Positions 16,003-27,173 of a DNA stretch of 64,000 nt are shown here, in pieces (the stretch's first letter is position 1; each line of letters begins with the position of its first letter). The translations under genes and the position numbers were made by a program. A model generated the notes under the pieces. That model was not told the origin of the DNA and ran no database searches. It saw only the letters and a list, made by a program, of their open reading frames with translations. Source of the stretch: Pseudofrankia sp. DC12 (GTDB lineage: Bacteria > Actinomycetota > Actinomycetes > Frankiales > Frankiaceae); contig NZ_KQ031391.1 in NCBI RefSeq assembly GCF_000966285.1, forward strand, positions 864,978 through 928,977, in the 5' to 3' direction.

Positions 16003-17256
16003 TTATTCAGGCAGCAGGGCCTTCAGCGGGACGCCAACGTCGGCGAACTGCGCCTGGTCGGGCTTGGTGCCGGAGCTGAGCAGGCGGCGGCCGGCGACCA
16101 TGTCGACCGGCCGGACGACCGTGACCAGCGCCGAAAGCGTCCCGTCGGCGGCGAACCAGCCGGCCGACCAGCCCGGGGCCTTCTTCATCTCCGGCGTCCG
16201 CACCGCCGTCGGGTCGCCGCGCAACACCAGCTCGTCGCCCGCCGCCGGGAGGCCGGCGAACTGCACCATCCGGCCGAACTGCTCCGACCAGAAGTAGGGC
16301 ACCGGGTTGTACGTCGGCAGCTGCTCGACGGGCGTGCCGGCGGCCAGGCCGAGCAGCGTGCTGGCGGCCACCACCGGGGCGGACTGCGCGGCGTCCCAGT
16401 GCTCGACGTGCATCCGCTGGTTGTAGCGGGCCGACCACCAGGCCGAGCAGTCGCCCACGGCGACCACCGGCGGGGAGCCAGCGGCGCCGGCCACGTCGCC
16501 CGCCCAGCTGGCCAGCAGGTGCTCGTCGGCGACGACGCCGCCCTCGACGAGCAGCGTCCCGCCGAGCCAGCCGACGTCCGGGCGCACGCCGACGCCGACG
16601 ACGATCTCGTCGGCCGGCAGGAACTCGCCGCCCCGCAGCAGCAGGCCGTCCTCGCCGATCTTGTCGACCATCGCGCCCAGCCGCAGGGTGACACCGGCCT
16701 CGGCGTACCAGCCGACGGCGTGACCGCCGACCTCGGGGCCGAGCGGGAGCAGCGGGTGGCTCGCTCCCTCCACGACGGTCACCTCGGCGCCGAGCTTGGC
16801 GGCGACGGTCGCGACCTCGGCGCCGATCCAGCCGGCGCCGACGATGACCAGGCGCAGCCCCGGGCGCAACGCCTCGCGCAGCGCGCGGGCCTCGTCGATG
16901 GTCCGCAGCAGGCGCTGGTTGTCGCTGCCGGGCAGCCGGATCGGGGCCGAGCCGCTCGCGATGACCAGTCCGTCGTAGTTCACCAGGCCCGCGGTGGTGT
17001 GCACCGTGCCCGGCTCAAGCCCGGTAGCGCGCTGGCCGAGCAGCAGCTCGACGCCGTCCAGCTCGTCGAGGCCGTAGGGAAGCTGGGTGTTGTCCGTCCG
17101 CCCGGTCAGCACGGCCTTGGACAGCGGCGGCCGGTCGTACGGCAGGTGCACCTCGGCCCCGACCACGGTGATCTGGCCGGTGTACCCCTGCTCACGGAGC
17201 TCGACGACCGTCCGCCCACCGGCCAGCCCGGCTCCCACCACCACAACGCGTTCCAT
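16003..17256 (-). CDS. FAD-dependent ferredoxin reductase-type oxidoreductase
   Basis: 417 residues from the ATG at 17256. Two dinucleotide-binding motifs are visible: VVVVGAGLAGGRTVVEL near the N-terminus for FAD, and LVIVGAGWIGAEVATVAAKLGAEVTVVE in the middle for NAD(P)H. These are followed by VAVGDCSAW and a C-terminal reductase domain (PVPYFWSEQFGRMVQFAG). It belongs to the rubredoxin/ferredoxin reductase family that feeds electrons to ferredoxins of P450s or dioxygenases. No partner ferredoxin is adjacent. Confidence 0.9.
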   Translation of the reverse strand: MERVVVVGAGLAGGRTVVELREQGYTGQITVVGAEVHLPYDRPPLSKAVLTGRTDNTQLPYGLDELDGVELLLGQRATGLEPGTVHTTAGLVNYDGLVIASGSAPIRLPGSDNQRLLRTIDEARALREALRPGLRLVIVGAGWIGAEVATVAAKLGAEVTVVEGASHPLLPLGPEVGGHAVGWYAEAGVTLRLGAMVDKIGEDGLLLRGGEFLPADEIVVGVGVRPDVGWLGGTLLVEGGVVADEHLLASWAGDVAGAAGSPPVVAVGDCSAWWSARYNQRMHVEHWDAAQSAPVVAASTLLGLAAGTPVEQLPTYNPVPYFWSEQFGRMVQFAGLPAAGDELVLRGDPTAVRTPEMKKAPGWSAGWFAADGTLSALVTVVRPVDMVAGRRLLSSGTKPDQAQFADVGVPLKALLPE

Positions 17257-17372
17257 AGGCCGCAGGCTACCGAAGCGTCCCCGTATCAAGCCTGGATTAG
17301 CTTCGCCCGTCACATCGGCACACCAGCGAGATCATCACCGCGTTACAAGGGCCGGGATAGACCGGACCAGGC

Positions 17373-17930
17373 TCAGGCTGCGACCTGGAGCGGAGCGTCC
17401 TCGAGCCGCATGACCTCGGCGATCGTGGTCGTTGTGGGAAGCGCGTCGTGGTCGTCGTCAGCCTGGAAGTCGCCGCTACGGAAGGTTCTGACCCAGATCA
17501 GGGCGTCCGCGACCGAGATCGCCATGTTCAGCGCGTCGCCAGGCTCCATCTGACGCTCGACCCAGTCCAGCGTGTCGGTCGGCATCGCGCAGACGAACAC
17601 GACGTCGCCCAGTGCGTTCGCGTCTCGGGCGGCGAGGTCGGCGGCCTGATTGGAATCGCCGAGCACCGCGGCGAGGCGGTCTACAACGTGATGGCGTGCC
17701 CATTGGTGCTCGTCCTGACAAACCCGGAAGACGACGCCCCGTACCTCGGACTCGACGTGCAGGCGTAGCTCGGCCTTCGGGTCGGCGAGGTATTCGCGTA
17801 CGGCACTACGGGCCTCGCGAACGAGATCGGACTCTGTGACCTGAATGATTGCCAATCCTGGGCACCGCGGCGACCATGCCGCCCAGGTGTCGCCATCCTG
17901 GCGGACGATCAGGTCGACTAGCTCAGCCAC
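17373..17930 (-). CDS. HicB-like antitoxin-family protein
   Basis: 185 residues. The N-terminal 50 residues (LVDLIVRQDGDTWAAWSPRCPGLAIIQVTESDLVREARSAVREYLAD) have the HicB beta-alpha pattern in which a degraded RNase-H-like fold binds HicA. The remaining 130 residues are acidic and not recognised, so the protein is longer than a typical HicB. It directly follows and overlaps the hicA-like gene by 8 bp, the toxin-first order known for HicAB loci. Confidence 0.72.
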   Translation of the reverse strand: MAELVDLIVRQDGDTWAAWSPRCPGLAIIQVTESDLVREARSAVREYLADPKAELRLHVESEVRGVVFRVCQDEHQWARHHVVDRLAAVLGDSNQAADLAARDANALGDVVFVCAMPTDTLDWVERQMEPGDALNMAISVADALIWVRTFRSGDFQADDDHDALPTTTTIAEVMRLEDAPLQVAA

Positions 17931-18165
17931 GTCTGGTCGCCTCCAGCGCTTCCTTCGGGGTCAGGCCGACTTCGCCTACGAGGATCTTCCGCACCATCAC
18001 CGGGCCGATCGAGGTCACTGACGCGTGGAACGCGAACGTCAGCGCGGGGCGCCCGGGGGCTTCGAGGCGCTGGTGCGAGCCGCTCGTCCTCACCTCAACG
18101 TAACCCAACTGGGCCAGCACCCGCAGGAGCTCGCGCGGCTTCATGGCCGGGAACGGGTTGCTCAT
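17923..18165 (-). CDS. hicA: HicA-like mRNA interferase
   Basis: 80 residues from the ATG at 18165. The core MKPRELLRVLAQLGYVEVRTSGSHQRLEAPG is the dsRBD-like HicA fold with the catalytic histidine in GSHQRL, and it ends SIGPVMVRKILVGEVGLTPKEALEA. HicA toxins cleave mRNA and are neutralised by the partner HicB encoded downstream. A start 13 codons further upstream is possible. Confidence 0.82.
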   Translation of the reverse strand: MSNPFPAMKPRELLRVLAQLGYVEVRTSGSHQRLEAPGRPALTFAFHASVTSIGPVMVRKILVGEVGLTPKEALEATRRG

Positions 18166-18276
18166 AGAACCCACCCCGCGTCGTCGACCACTGCCATAGG
18201 TCATGATCTTCGCACGGCGTCCCGCTCCCCGGTCCGCGAGGTCCGAGGGGCAGTCACGAAGCCTCTTGACCTGCTG

Positions 18277-19419
18277 TTACGTCCCGACGAGTGGGAAGGC
18301 GTCCTTCCAGACGGGGTCGTAGCCGGCGGCGACGAGGACGGCGGCTACCTCGGCGGGGGGGCGCTCGTCGCTGATCGAGAACTGTTCGCCGGCCTCACCA
18401 GGTGTCCCGTAGCCGCCTGGCTCGGTCGATGAGCCGGCGCTCATGGTGGTGACGGCGATCCGGGCCAGGCCGTCGCGCATCGGCGCGGGCTCCCGGGTCG
18501 ACAGGGAGAGGTCCAGGTCCGGCTCGTAGAGGCGCAGGGCGGCGTGGGCCTGGACGAACTCGGCGTCGCCGACGACGACCACGGGCGGAAAGCCGGCCGC
18601 GTTCGGGCGGATCCGCGGCAGCGCGGCCATCACCTCGGTCCGCCAGAACCGGCGGCTCAGGAACGTCGCGTGCGCGGCCAGGGCGAGCACGTCGGCGCGC
18701 CAGTCGACGGCGAGGCCGAGCAGCACGCCGAGCCCGAGCCGGCGCACGCCCGCCGCGCCGGCCCGCTCGAACGAGGACAGCCGACGGTCGAAGTCACGCT
18801 TCCAGCCGGCGACGTGTACCTCGCGGTAGCGGTCCCGGTCGTAGGTCTCCTGGTAGTGGACGGCGCCGACGAGGCCGGCGGCGACGAGGCGGGCGTAGGT
18901 GTCGTCCGACCAGGTCTGCGTCTCGATCGAGATCGCCGGGAAGAGCGGGGACAGCCGCTCCACGACGGACACCAGGTAGTCGGCCGAGACCTCGATCCGG
19001 TGCTCGCCGGAGACGAGCAGCAGGTGGCGGAAGCCCCGCTCGGCCAGCAGCCGCGCCTCGGCCTCGGTCTCGTCGAGGGACAGCGTCCGGCGCACCACCG
19101 GCAGGCCCTTGGAGAAGCCGCAGTAGGTGCAGGACGACAGGCACTCGTTGGAGACGTACAGCGGGGCGAACAGCCGGACCGCGCGGCCGAACCGGCGCAG
19201 CGTCGTCTCCCGGGCCAGCTGGGCGAGCTCCTCGAGCCGAGCGGTGGCGGCCGGTGAGAGCAGCACGGCGAGGTCCGCCAGCGTCAGCCGGCCGCCCGCG
19301 CGGGCGGCCGTGAGAGTGGCGCTCACCGCGGCGTCGTCGGCACGCAGCCCCCGCGCCGCGAGCGCCGGCAGGCCGAGGCCGGCGAGGACCCCGGCGAACT
19401 CGCCGGGCGCGGCGCTCAT
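18277..19419 (-). CDS. thiH: 2-iminoacetate synthase (tyrosine lyase) ThiH
   Basis: 380 residues. A radical-SAM cluster motif C-x3-C-x2-C is visible in [25 protein letters not shown], the characteristic ThiH context. Downstream are [24 protein letters not shown] and [14 protein letters not shown]. ThiH cleaves tyrosine to dehydroglycine and p-cresol for ThiG. It overlaps thiG by 4 bp. Use of the oxygen-sensitive ThiH rather than the oxidase ThiO is notable in an organism with an aerobic cytochrome chain. The C-terminal [15 protein letters not shown] matches the family end. Confidence 0.92.
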   Translation of the reverse strand: MSAAPGEFAGVLAGLGLPALAARGLRADDAAVSATLTAARAGGRLTLADLAVLLSPAATARLEELAQLARETTLRRFGRAVRLFAPLYVSNECLSSCTYCGFSKGLPVVRRTLSLDETEAEARLLAERGFRHLLLVSGEHRIEVSADYLVSVVERLSPLFPAISIETQTWSDDTYARLVAAGLVGAVHYQETYDRDRYREVHVAGWKRDFDRRLSSFERAGAAGVRRLGLGVLLGLAVDWRADVLALAAHATFLSRRFWRTEVMAALPRIRPNAAGFPPVVVVGDAEFVQAHAALRLYEPDLDLSLSTREPAPMRDGLARIAVTTMSAGSSTEPGGYGTPGEAGEQFSISDERPPAEVAAVLVAAGYDPVWKDAFPLVGT

Positions 19420-20222
19420 GACGCCCCCGGCCCGGCCGCCACTGCCCCGGCCGTCGTGGCGCTCAGGAAGCCGGTCAGCGGGGAGGACGCCTCAGCCCTG
19501 GTCGCGCTTCCGACGGCGCCGCGCCCGGCCCGGTAGCCGAGCCGGCCGGCGACGGTGGCGAGCGCGAACGCGCGCGCCATCGCCACCGGGTCCGCCGCGA
19601 CCGCGATCGCGGTGTTGACCAGGACGGCGGCGGCCCCGATCTCCATCGCCTCGGCCGCGTCGGACGGCACCCCGATCCCCGCGTCGACGACGACCGGAAC
19701 CCCGGCCGCCTCGATGATGACCTCAAGCGCGTCCCGGGTCCGCAGGCCGCGGTTGGAGCCGATCCAGCTGCCCAGCGGCATGACCGTCGCGCAGCCGGCC
19801 TCCTCCAGCCGCCGGGCCAGCACGGGGTCGGCGGGGCAGTAGGGCAGCACGGTGAAGCCGTCGGCGACGAGCAGCTCGGCGGCCCGCAGCGTCTCGACCG
19901 GGTCGGGCGCCAGCGTCCGCGGGTCGGGGGTGACCTCCAGCTTGACCAGCCCGGTGCCGACCGCCGCCCGGCCGAGCCGGGCCAGCCGGTGCGCCTCCTC
20001 GGCGTTGACGGCGCCGGACGTGTTCGGCAGCAGCGTCATCTCGGGTGGCACGAAATCCAGGACGTCGCCCTCACCGGCGCGGTCGAGGTCGACCCGGCGC
20101 AGCGCCACCGTGACGATCTCGGCCCGACTCGCGACCAGGGCGTCGCGCATCACCCGGTGGCTGCCGAACTTCCCGGTCCCGACCAGCAGTCGGCTGCCGA
20201 AGTCCTGACCGGCGATCCGCAA
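19416..20222 (-). CDS. thiG: Thiazole synthase
   Basis: 268 residues from the TTG at 20222. ThiG hallmarks: [91 protein letters not shown] and [33 protein letters not shown]. It forms the thiazole ring from DXP, ThiS-thiocarboxylate and dehydroglycine. The frame continues upstream with a ThiG-like N-terminus ([11 protein letters not shown]), so the true start is probably further upstream: an ATC at 20271-20273 lies 6 nt after GGGAGGGG and within the riboswitch expression platform. The annotated TTG has no ribosome binding site. Confidence 0.93.
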   Translation of the reverse strand: MRIAGQDFGSRLLVGTGKFGSHRVMRDALVASRAEIVTVALRRVDLDRAGEGDVLDFVPPEMTLLPNTSGAVNAEEAHRLARLGRAAVGTGLVKLEVTPDPRTLAPDPVETLRAAELLVADGFTVLPYCPADPVLARRLEEAGCATVMPLGSWIGSNRGLRTRDALEVIIEAAGVPVVVDAGIGVPSDAAEAMEIGAAAVLVNTAIAVAADPVAMARAFALATVAGRLGYRAGRGAVGSATRAEASSPLTGFLSATTAGAVAAGPGAS

Positions 20223-20280
20223 CGGGTCGTCGCCGCCGGGCAGCCCGGCCAGGACAGACGAGGTACTGGTGATCGCAATC

Positions 20281-20381
20281 CCCTCCCCACGCGCGCATGA
20301 TCGCGATCGGGTGCTACGGGTCGCTGGCGGTTGCTGGTCAGCCTCTCAGCCCGTCGTCCACGGGCTCCCCGGGTCCAGTTC
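20281..20381 (-). promoter_or_regulatory. TPP riboswitch (THI element)
   Basis: On the minus strand upstream of thiG lie GGGGAGCCCG, CGGGCTGAGAGG, GCGACCCGTAG-CACC-CGATC and a terminal GTGGGGAGGGG. These are the conserved elements of the TPP aptamer, including the CUGAGA pyrimidine-sensing bulge. The helix-4/5 arm (GAUCGCGAUCAUGCGCGCGUGGGGA) is less canonical than usual. The 3' strand runs into the GGGAGGGG Shine-Dalgarno, which fits translational repression of thiG-thiH when TPP is bound. Confidence 0.82.
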
Positions 20382-20572
20382 GGATTGTAGGTCCAACGGG
20401 GGCGATCGCGGCGAAAGCTCGGCATCGCGACAGTCACGGAACCGATTTGGTGGCCGCCGGGCCCAGCGGCCGGTAGAACGCGCGGATCACGCCAGGCAGG
20501 TCTAATGATCTTGTCGATACGTAGTCCGTCCGTCACTGTCGGTCGTTAGGGTCCGAAGCCGGAAGGAAACGC

Positions 20573-21589
20573 ATGCGACCACGAAGTCCCCTCGTGCGGC
20601 CCGAGACGCCCGGCTGCTCGGCCCGCCGCCACCCGAACCGGGCCACCGCCCGGGGCGCCGGGCTGGTGGCCGGCGTCCTGCTCGTCGCCGCGGCCGGCGG
20701 CGCGTCGGCCGGCGGCGGCTGGGGGCCCTACCGCGTCGGCGCCGGGGACTCGCTGTGGGCGCTCGCCGCGCGGCACGGCACGACAGTCGACCGGATCCGG
20801 GCGATGAACGGCCTGACCGACGACGGGCTGAGCATCGGCGACCTGCTCTATCTGCCCGGCTCCGGGCCGCCCGCCGCAGGGCCGCCCGCCGCAGGGGATG
20901 CCACGACGCCCGCGGCGCCGGCGCAGCCGCCCGGTGGGCATGTCGTCCAGTCGGGTGAGTCGCTCTCGCTGCTCGCGGCGCGGAGCAGGCAGAGCGTCGC
21001 CGACCTCGCGGCCCAGAACGGTCTGCAGCCGGACGACGGCCTGCGGATCGGCCAGATCCTGCTCCTGTCCCCCGGCTCCCCCGCCCCAGACCCGGCGGCC
21101 ACGACCGGGACCGCGCCAGCGGAGACTGCGCCAGCCGCCACCTCGGCCGGCGGCGCGAGCGTGGTCAGTACCGGGACGACGTCCGGCGTGAGCGCGCGGG
21201 TGGCCGCGATCCAGGCGCTGATCCGCGCCGAGGCAGCCCGCCAGGGCCTCGACCCGGCGCTGGCACTCGCCGTGGCCTCCGTCGAGTCCAGCTTCAACTC
21301 GGGAGCGGTGAGCCGCACCGGGGCCGTCGGCGTGATGCAGCTGATGCCGCGAACCGCGCGCTGGCTGGCGGCCCAGCTGGGCCAGCCGATCGACCGGACC
21401 GACCCGGCCCAGAACATCACCGGCGGGGTCGCGTTCCTGCGGTACCTGCTCGCCGCGACGTCATCGAATCTCCCGATCGCCATCGCGGCGTACTACCAGG
21501 GTCTTGACTCAGTGCGACGTTCCGGCTTCTTTCCTGACACCGCGGTCTACGTCGCGAAGGTCACGGCACGGCAGGCGAAGTTCGCGTAA
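20573..21589 (+). CDS. Secreted LysM lytic transglycosylase
   Basis: 338 residues. The ATG is preceded by GGAAGG. A signal/anchor helix (GAGLVAGVLLVAAAGGASA) is followed by two LysM domains (YRVGAGDSLWALAARHGTTVDRIRAMNGL...; HVVQSGESLSLLAARSRQSVADLAAQNGL...), a Pro/Ala/Thr linker and a C-terminal SLT domain (AAARQGLDPALALAVASVESSFNSGAVSRTGAVGVMQLMP) with the catalytic glutamate in VESSF. It cleaves peptidoglycan glycan strands outside the membrane. Its neighbour is a peptidoglycan-sensing PASTA kinase. Confidence 0.9.
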   Translation: MRPRSPLVRPETPGCSARRHPNRATARGAGLVAGVLLVAAAGGASAGGGWGPYRVGAGDSLWALAARHGTTVDRIRAMNGLTDDGLSIGDLLYLPGSGPPAAGPPAAGDATTPAAPAQPPGGHVVQSGESLSLLAARSRQSVADLAAQNGLQPDDGLRIGQILLLSPGSPAPDPAATTGTAPAETAPAATSAGGASVVSTGTTSGVSARVAAIQALIRAEAARQGLDPALALAVASVESSFNSGAVSRTGAVGVMQLMPRTARWLAAQLGQPIDRTDPAQNITGGVAFLRYLLAATSSNLPIAIAAYYQGLDSVRRSGFFPDTAVYVAKVTARQAKFA

Positions 21590-21602
21590 GAGGGCGCAAT
21601 CG

Positions 21603-21608
21603 TACACT
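21603..21608 (+). promoter_or_regulatory. -10 box TACACT for the PASTA kinase (leaderless)
   Basis: TACACT ends 6 nt before the GTG at 21615, which would be both transcription and translation start. It lies immediately after the stop of the transglycosylase gene, so the kinase has its own promoter. Confidence 0.55.
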
Positions 21609-21614
21609 GACCGG

Positions 21615-23612
21615 GTGGATGCCACGGTTGCCGACCCCGTCATCGGTCGCCTCCTGGACGGCCGGTACACCGCACAGGAGCGCCTCGCCGTCGGCGGTAT
21701 GGCGACGGTTTACATCGCGCACGACAATCGCCTGGACCGGATGGTCGCCCTGAAGGTGATGCATCCGAATCTCATGCACGAGCCGGACTTCGTCGCCAGG
21801 TTCCACCGAGAGGCGCGGGCGGTTGCCGCGCTCAACAGCCCGCGGGTCGTCTCCGTGCTCGACCAGGGCTCGGCGCAGACCCCGGCCGGCATCCTGAACT
21901 ACCTGGTCATGGAGCTGGTCCGCGGCCGCTCGCTGCGCCAGTACCTGGCCAGCCGGGGCCGGCTGATGCCCTTCGAGGCGCTGGACATCATCGACGCGGT
22001 CGCCGAGGCGCTGACCGCGGCGCACCAGGCCGGCATCATCCACCGGGACATCAAGCCGGAGAACATCCTGCTCGGCGACGACGGCCAGGTGAAGGTCGCC
22101 GACTTCGGCCTGGCCCGCCCGCTCGCCCAGCCGACCGCGGCGCTGACCCAGGGCGTGGTCATGGGAACCGTCGGCTACCTGGCGCCCGAGCAGGTCACCC
22201 ACGGCGTCGCCGACTACCGCAGCGACGTCTACGCCGCGGGCGTCGTGCTGTTCGAGATGCTCACCGGCCAGCTGCCGCACACCGGCGCCACCCCGATGTC
22301 AGTCGCCTACCAGTCGGTACACAGCGAGATCCCGGCTCCGTCGCAGATCGTCCCGGGCATCCCGCCGGAGCTGGACGGCCTGACCCTGCGGGCGACGGCC
22401 CGCCGGCCCGGCGAACGGCCGCAGGACGGCCCCGCGCTGCTCGACGAGGTCCGCCGGGTGATGCCCTTCGTGGCCGAACCGGGCGAGCCAGCCGGCACGA
22501 CGGTCTACCCGGGGCCGTACGCGGCCGCGGCACCGACGCCCGGCTACGCCCCGACCCGGGTGAACCGCCCTGCCGGCGGCGGCAGACCGGAGGACTACTT
22601 CGACACCGACGGCTACGGCGAAGCGGACTACGACGCCGAGCCGGGCGGTCCGGGGTACGGAGCCCACTCCAGGTGGCACTCCGTGTCCGGGCCGGGCGGC
22701 CGGCGACGCCCGCCAGGGTGGGTCTTCGGCCTGGCCGCCGGCGTGGTCGCGCTGATCCTGGTGATCCTGGCGGCGCACGCGCTGCTGGGCGGTGGCGGCG
22801 GCAACCAGGTACCCCTTCTCACCGGCGAGTCGAGGACGGACGCGGTCCAGGAGCTCAACCAGGCCGGACTGAAGCCCGCGTTCGGCACCGCCGTCTACGA
22901 CGGCTCGACCCCCGTGGACCACGTCGTCAGCCAGTCCCCGTCGGGCACCGCGCAGGTCAAGGCCGGGGACACCGTCACGCTCGTCCTGTCGCTCGGGCCG
23001 CAGCAGGTCACCGTGCCGGATCTGCAAGGCCTGTCACAGGCGGAGGCGCAGACCAAGCTGCAGAAGGCGGGCCTGAGCCCCGGCGGCGTGCAGACCGAGG
23101 CCAACGACACCATCGCCGAGGGAATGGTCGTCGAGACCGATCCCAAGGCCGGCACGAAGGTCGACCCGTCGAGCCAGGTCACCCTCCTGGTGAGCACCGG
23201 CAAGACCTCGATGACCATCCCGGCCGACGTCATCGGGCAGTCCTTCGCCGACGCGAAAGCCGAGCTGGAGGGGATGAACCTCCAGGTCCAGCAAGGCTCC
23301 GACACGAGCGGCACCGCCGACAAGGGCAAGGTCGCGGGCGTCTCGCCGGGCGTCGGCTCCACGGTGAAGGCGGGCGACACCGTCACCCTCCTCGTGTCGA
23401 CCGTCGACAAGTCCGGCACGCCGGTGCAGGTGCCGAACGTCAAGGGCAAGTCCTGGCCGCAGGCGCAGAAGATCCTTCAGGACGCCGGGCTCAACCCGCA
23501 GAAGGAGTTCTGGTCGAACTTCTCCAACGGCAACGTGGTGTCGACGACGCCCCCGGCCGGCAAGACGGTCGCGTCCGGCTCGACGGTCTACGTCCGCCTC
23601 GGCGGCGGCTGA
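21615..23612 (+). CDS. pknL: Ser/Thr protein kinase with four PASTA domains (PknL/PknB-like)
   Basis: 665 residues from the GTG at 21615. The Hanks kinase domain (about residues 10-275) shows the Gly loop, VALKVMHP lysine, HRDIKPENI catalytic loop, DFGLA and APEQ motifs, so it is predicted active. A juxtamembrane linker rich in Gly/Tyr/Asp precedes one transmembrane helix (WVFGLAAGVVALILVILAAHALL). The extracellular part has four PASTA repeats (beginning QVPLLTGES, QVTVPDLQG, MTIPADVIG and VQVPNVKGK) that bind muropeptides. Position next to aroG and near an Rv2175c-like gene matches mycobacterial PknL. Confidence 0.93.
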   Translation: MDATVADPVIGRLLDGRYTAQERLAVGGMATVYIAHDNRLDRMVALKVMHPNLMHEPDFVARFHREARAVAALNSPRVVSVLDQGSAQTPAGILNYLVMELVRGRSLRQYLASRGRLMPFEALDIIDAVAEALTAAHQAGIIHRDIKPENILLGDDGQVKVADFGLARPLAQPTAALTQGVVMGTVGYLAPEQVTHGVADYRSDVYAAGVVLFEMLTGQLPHTGATPMSVAYQSVHSEIPAPSQIVPGIPPELDGLTLRATARRPGERPQDGPALLDEVRRVMPFVAEPGEPAGTTVYPGPYAAAAPTPGYAPTRVNRPAGGGRPEDYFDTDGYGEADYDAEPGGPGYGAHSRWHSVSGPGGRRRPPGWVFGLAAGVVALILVILAAHALLGGGGGNQVPLLTGESRTDAVQELNQAGLKPAFGTAVYDGSTPVDHVVSQSPSGTAQVKAGDTVTLVLSLGPQQVTVPDLQGLSQAEAQTKLQKAGLSPGGVQTEANDTIAEGMVVETDPKAGTKVDPSSQVTLLVSTGKTSMTIPADVIGQSFADAKAELEGMNLQVQQGSDTSGTADKGKVAGVSPGVGSTVKAGDTVTLLVSTVDKSGTPVQVPNVKGKSWPQAQKILQDAGLNPQKEFWSNFSNGNVVSTTPPAGKTVASGSTVYVRLGGG

Positions 23613-23632
23613 CCGTGAGCGGTCCCGCCAGG

Positions 23633-23677
23633 ACGTGAGGAGGGGGCGATCCCACTGGGATCGCCCCCTCCTCACGT
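23633..23677. terminator. Bidirectional terminator, 21-bp perfect stem
   Basis: ACGTGAGGAGGGGGCGATCC (from 23633) pairs perfectly with its complement ending at 23677 around the centre CACTG. It separates the convergent kinase and DAHP synthase genes. There is no U-tract. Confidence 0.85.
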
Positions 23678-23711
23678 ACGGCCGCCGGGACCCACGTCCC
23701 GCCCAGCCCGG

Positions 23712-26352
<2,641 letters not shown>

Positions 26353-26591
26353 GGCTCTCCCACTCTCACCGTCGACGAGGCCAACCGATGACGGAGCGTA
26401 AGACCGAGTGGCTCAGGTCACAAGGTCCACTCACCGGTGGACGCCCGCGATTCAGCGTCGCACCGCGTCCGCGTGTGGTCCCGGTCCACACCGCCGTCGC
26501 AACGGTGACGTTCGGCCCCTCGCGATCGTGGCGGCCGGGTCGTGGTCACTCCAGGACAGGCGCCCGCCAGCGGCGCCCGCCAGCGGCGCGG

Positions 26592-27107
26592 CTAGGGCAC
26601 CAGGCGGGCCCGCAGCGGAGCCAGGACCTGCCAGCGGGCGAGGTTGTGCCGGGCGTCGACCAGCGCGTCGTGCGCCCCGGCCGGCGGGGACGGCAGCTTG
26701 GGCCGGCCGGTCTCCTCCCACAGCTGGCGCAGGTCGCGGGTGAACCGCGGGAACGGCGCCGGCAGCGCCGGCATCATCCCGAACAGCTGGCAGAGCACCA
26801 CATGGTCGTAGGCGCCGTACCAGGCCCACAGCTCCGGGTCGCCGTCCGCGGTGAGGAACGCGACGAGCTCTTCCCTGATCTGAGCGCGCGAGCGCCACAC
26901 CGGGGCGGACGGCGCTGGCAGCTGGTCGAGCACGTTGCGCCGGACCCACTGCCCGGCCCTGGTCGGGTCGAACTCGGTGGAGACCGCGTAGTACTCGCGG
27001 TCGCCGTCCTCGCTCACCACCCCGATGCTCACCAGGTCGAGCCAGTGATGCCCGCCGTCCATCCGCTCGATGAACTCGGTGTCGTAGAAATAACGCAAGC
27101 CGCCCAC
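26592..27107 (-). CDS. DEDD-type 3'-exoribonuclease (Rv2179c-like)
   Basis: 171 residues. The N-terminal RYFYDTEFIE carries the first acidic pair. WLDLVSIGVVSEDGDREYYAVS and the C-terminal HDALVDARHNL (Asp/His/Asp) complete the RNase T/DEDD active site. It matches the polyadenylate-specific 3'-exoribonuclease AS family, known from M. tuberculosis Rv2179c, which also neighbours the DAHP synthase gene there. GTG start. About 240 bp between this gene and PFK hold nothing recognised. Confidence 0.88.
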   Translation of the reverse strand: MGGLRYFYDTEFIERMDGGHHWLDLVSIGVVSEDGDREYYAVSTEFDPTRAGQWVRRNVLDQLPAPSAPVWRSRAQIREELVAFLTADGDPELWAWYGAYDHVVLCQLFGMMPALPAPFPRFTRDLRQLWEETGRPKLPSPPAGAHDALVDARHNLARWQVLAPLRARLVP

Positions 27108-27173
27108 GCCCTCAGTCTGCCGGCTTCCGGGGCGGGCCTGATCACCGAGGCGCCGCGGCCCCCGGCGGCCCGC

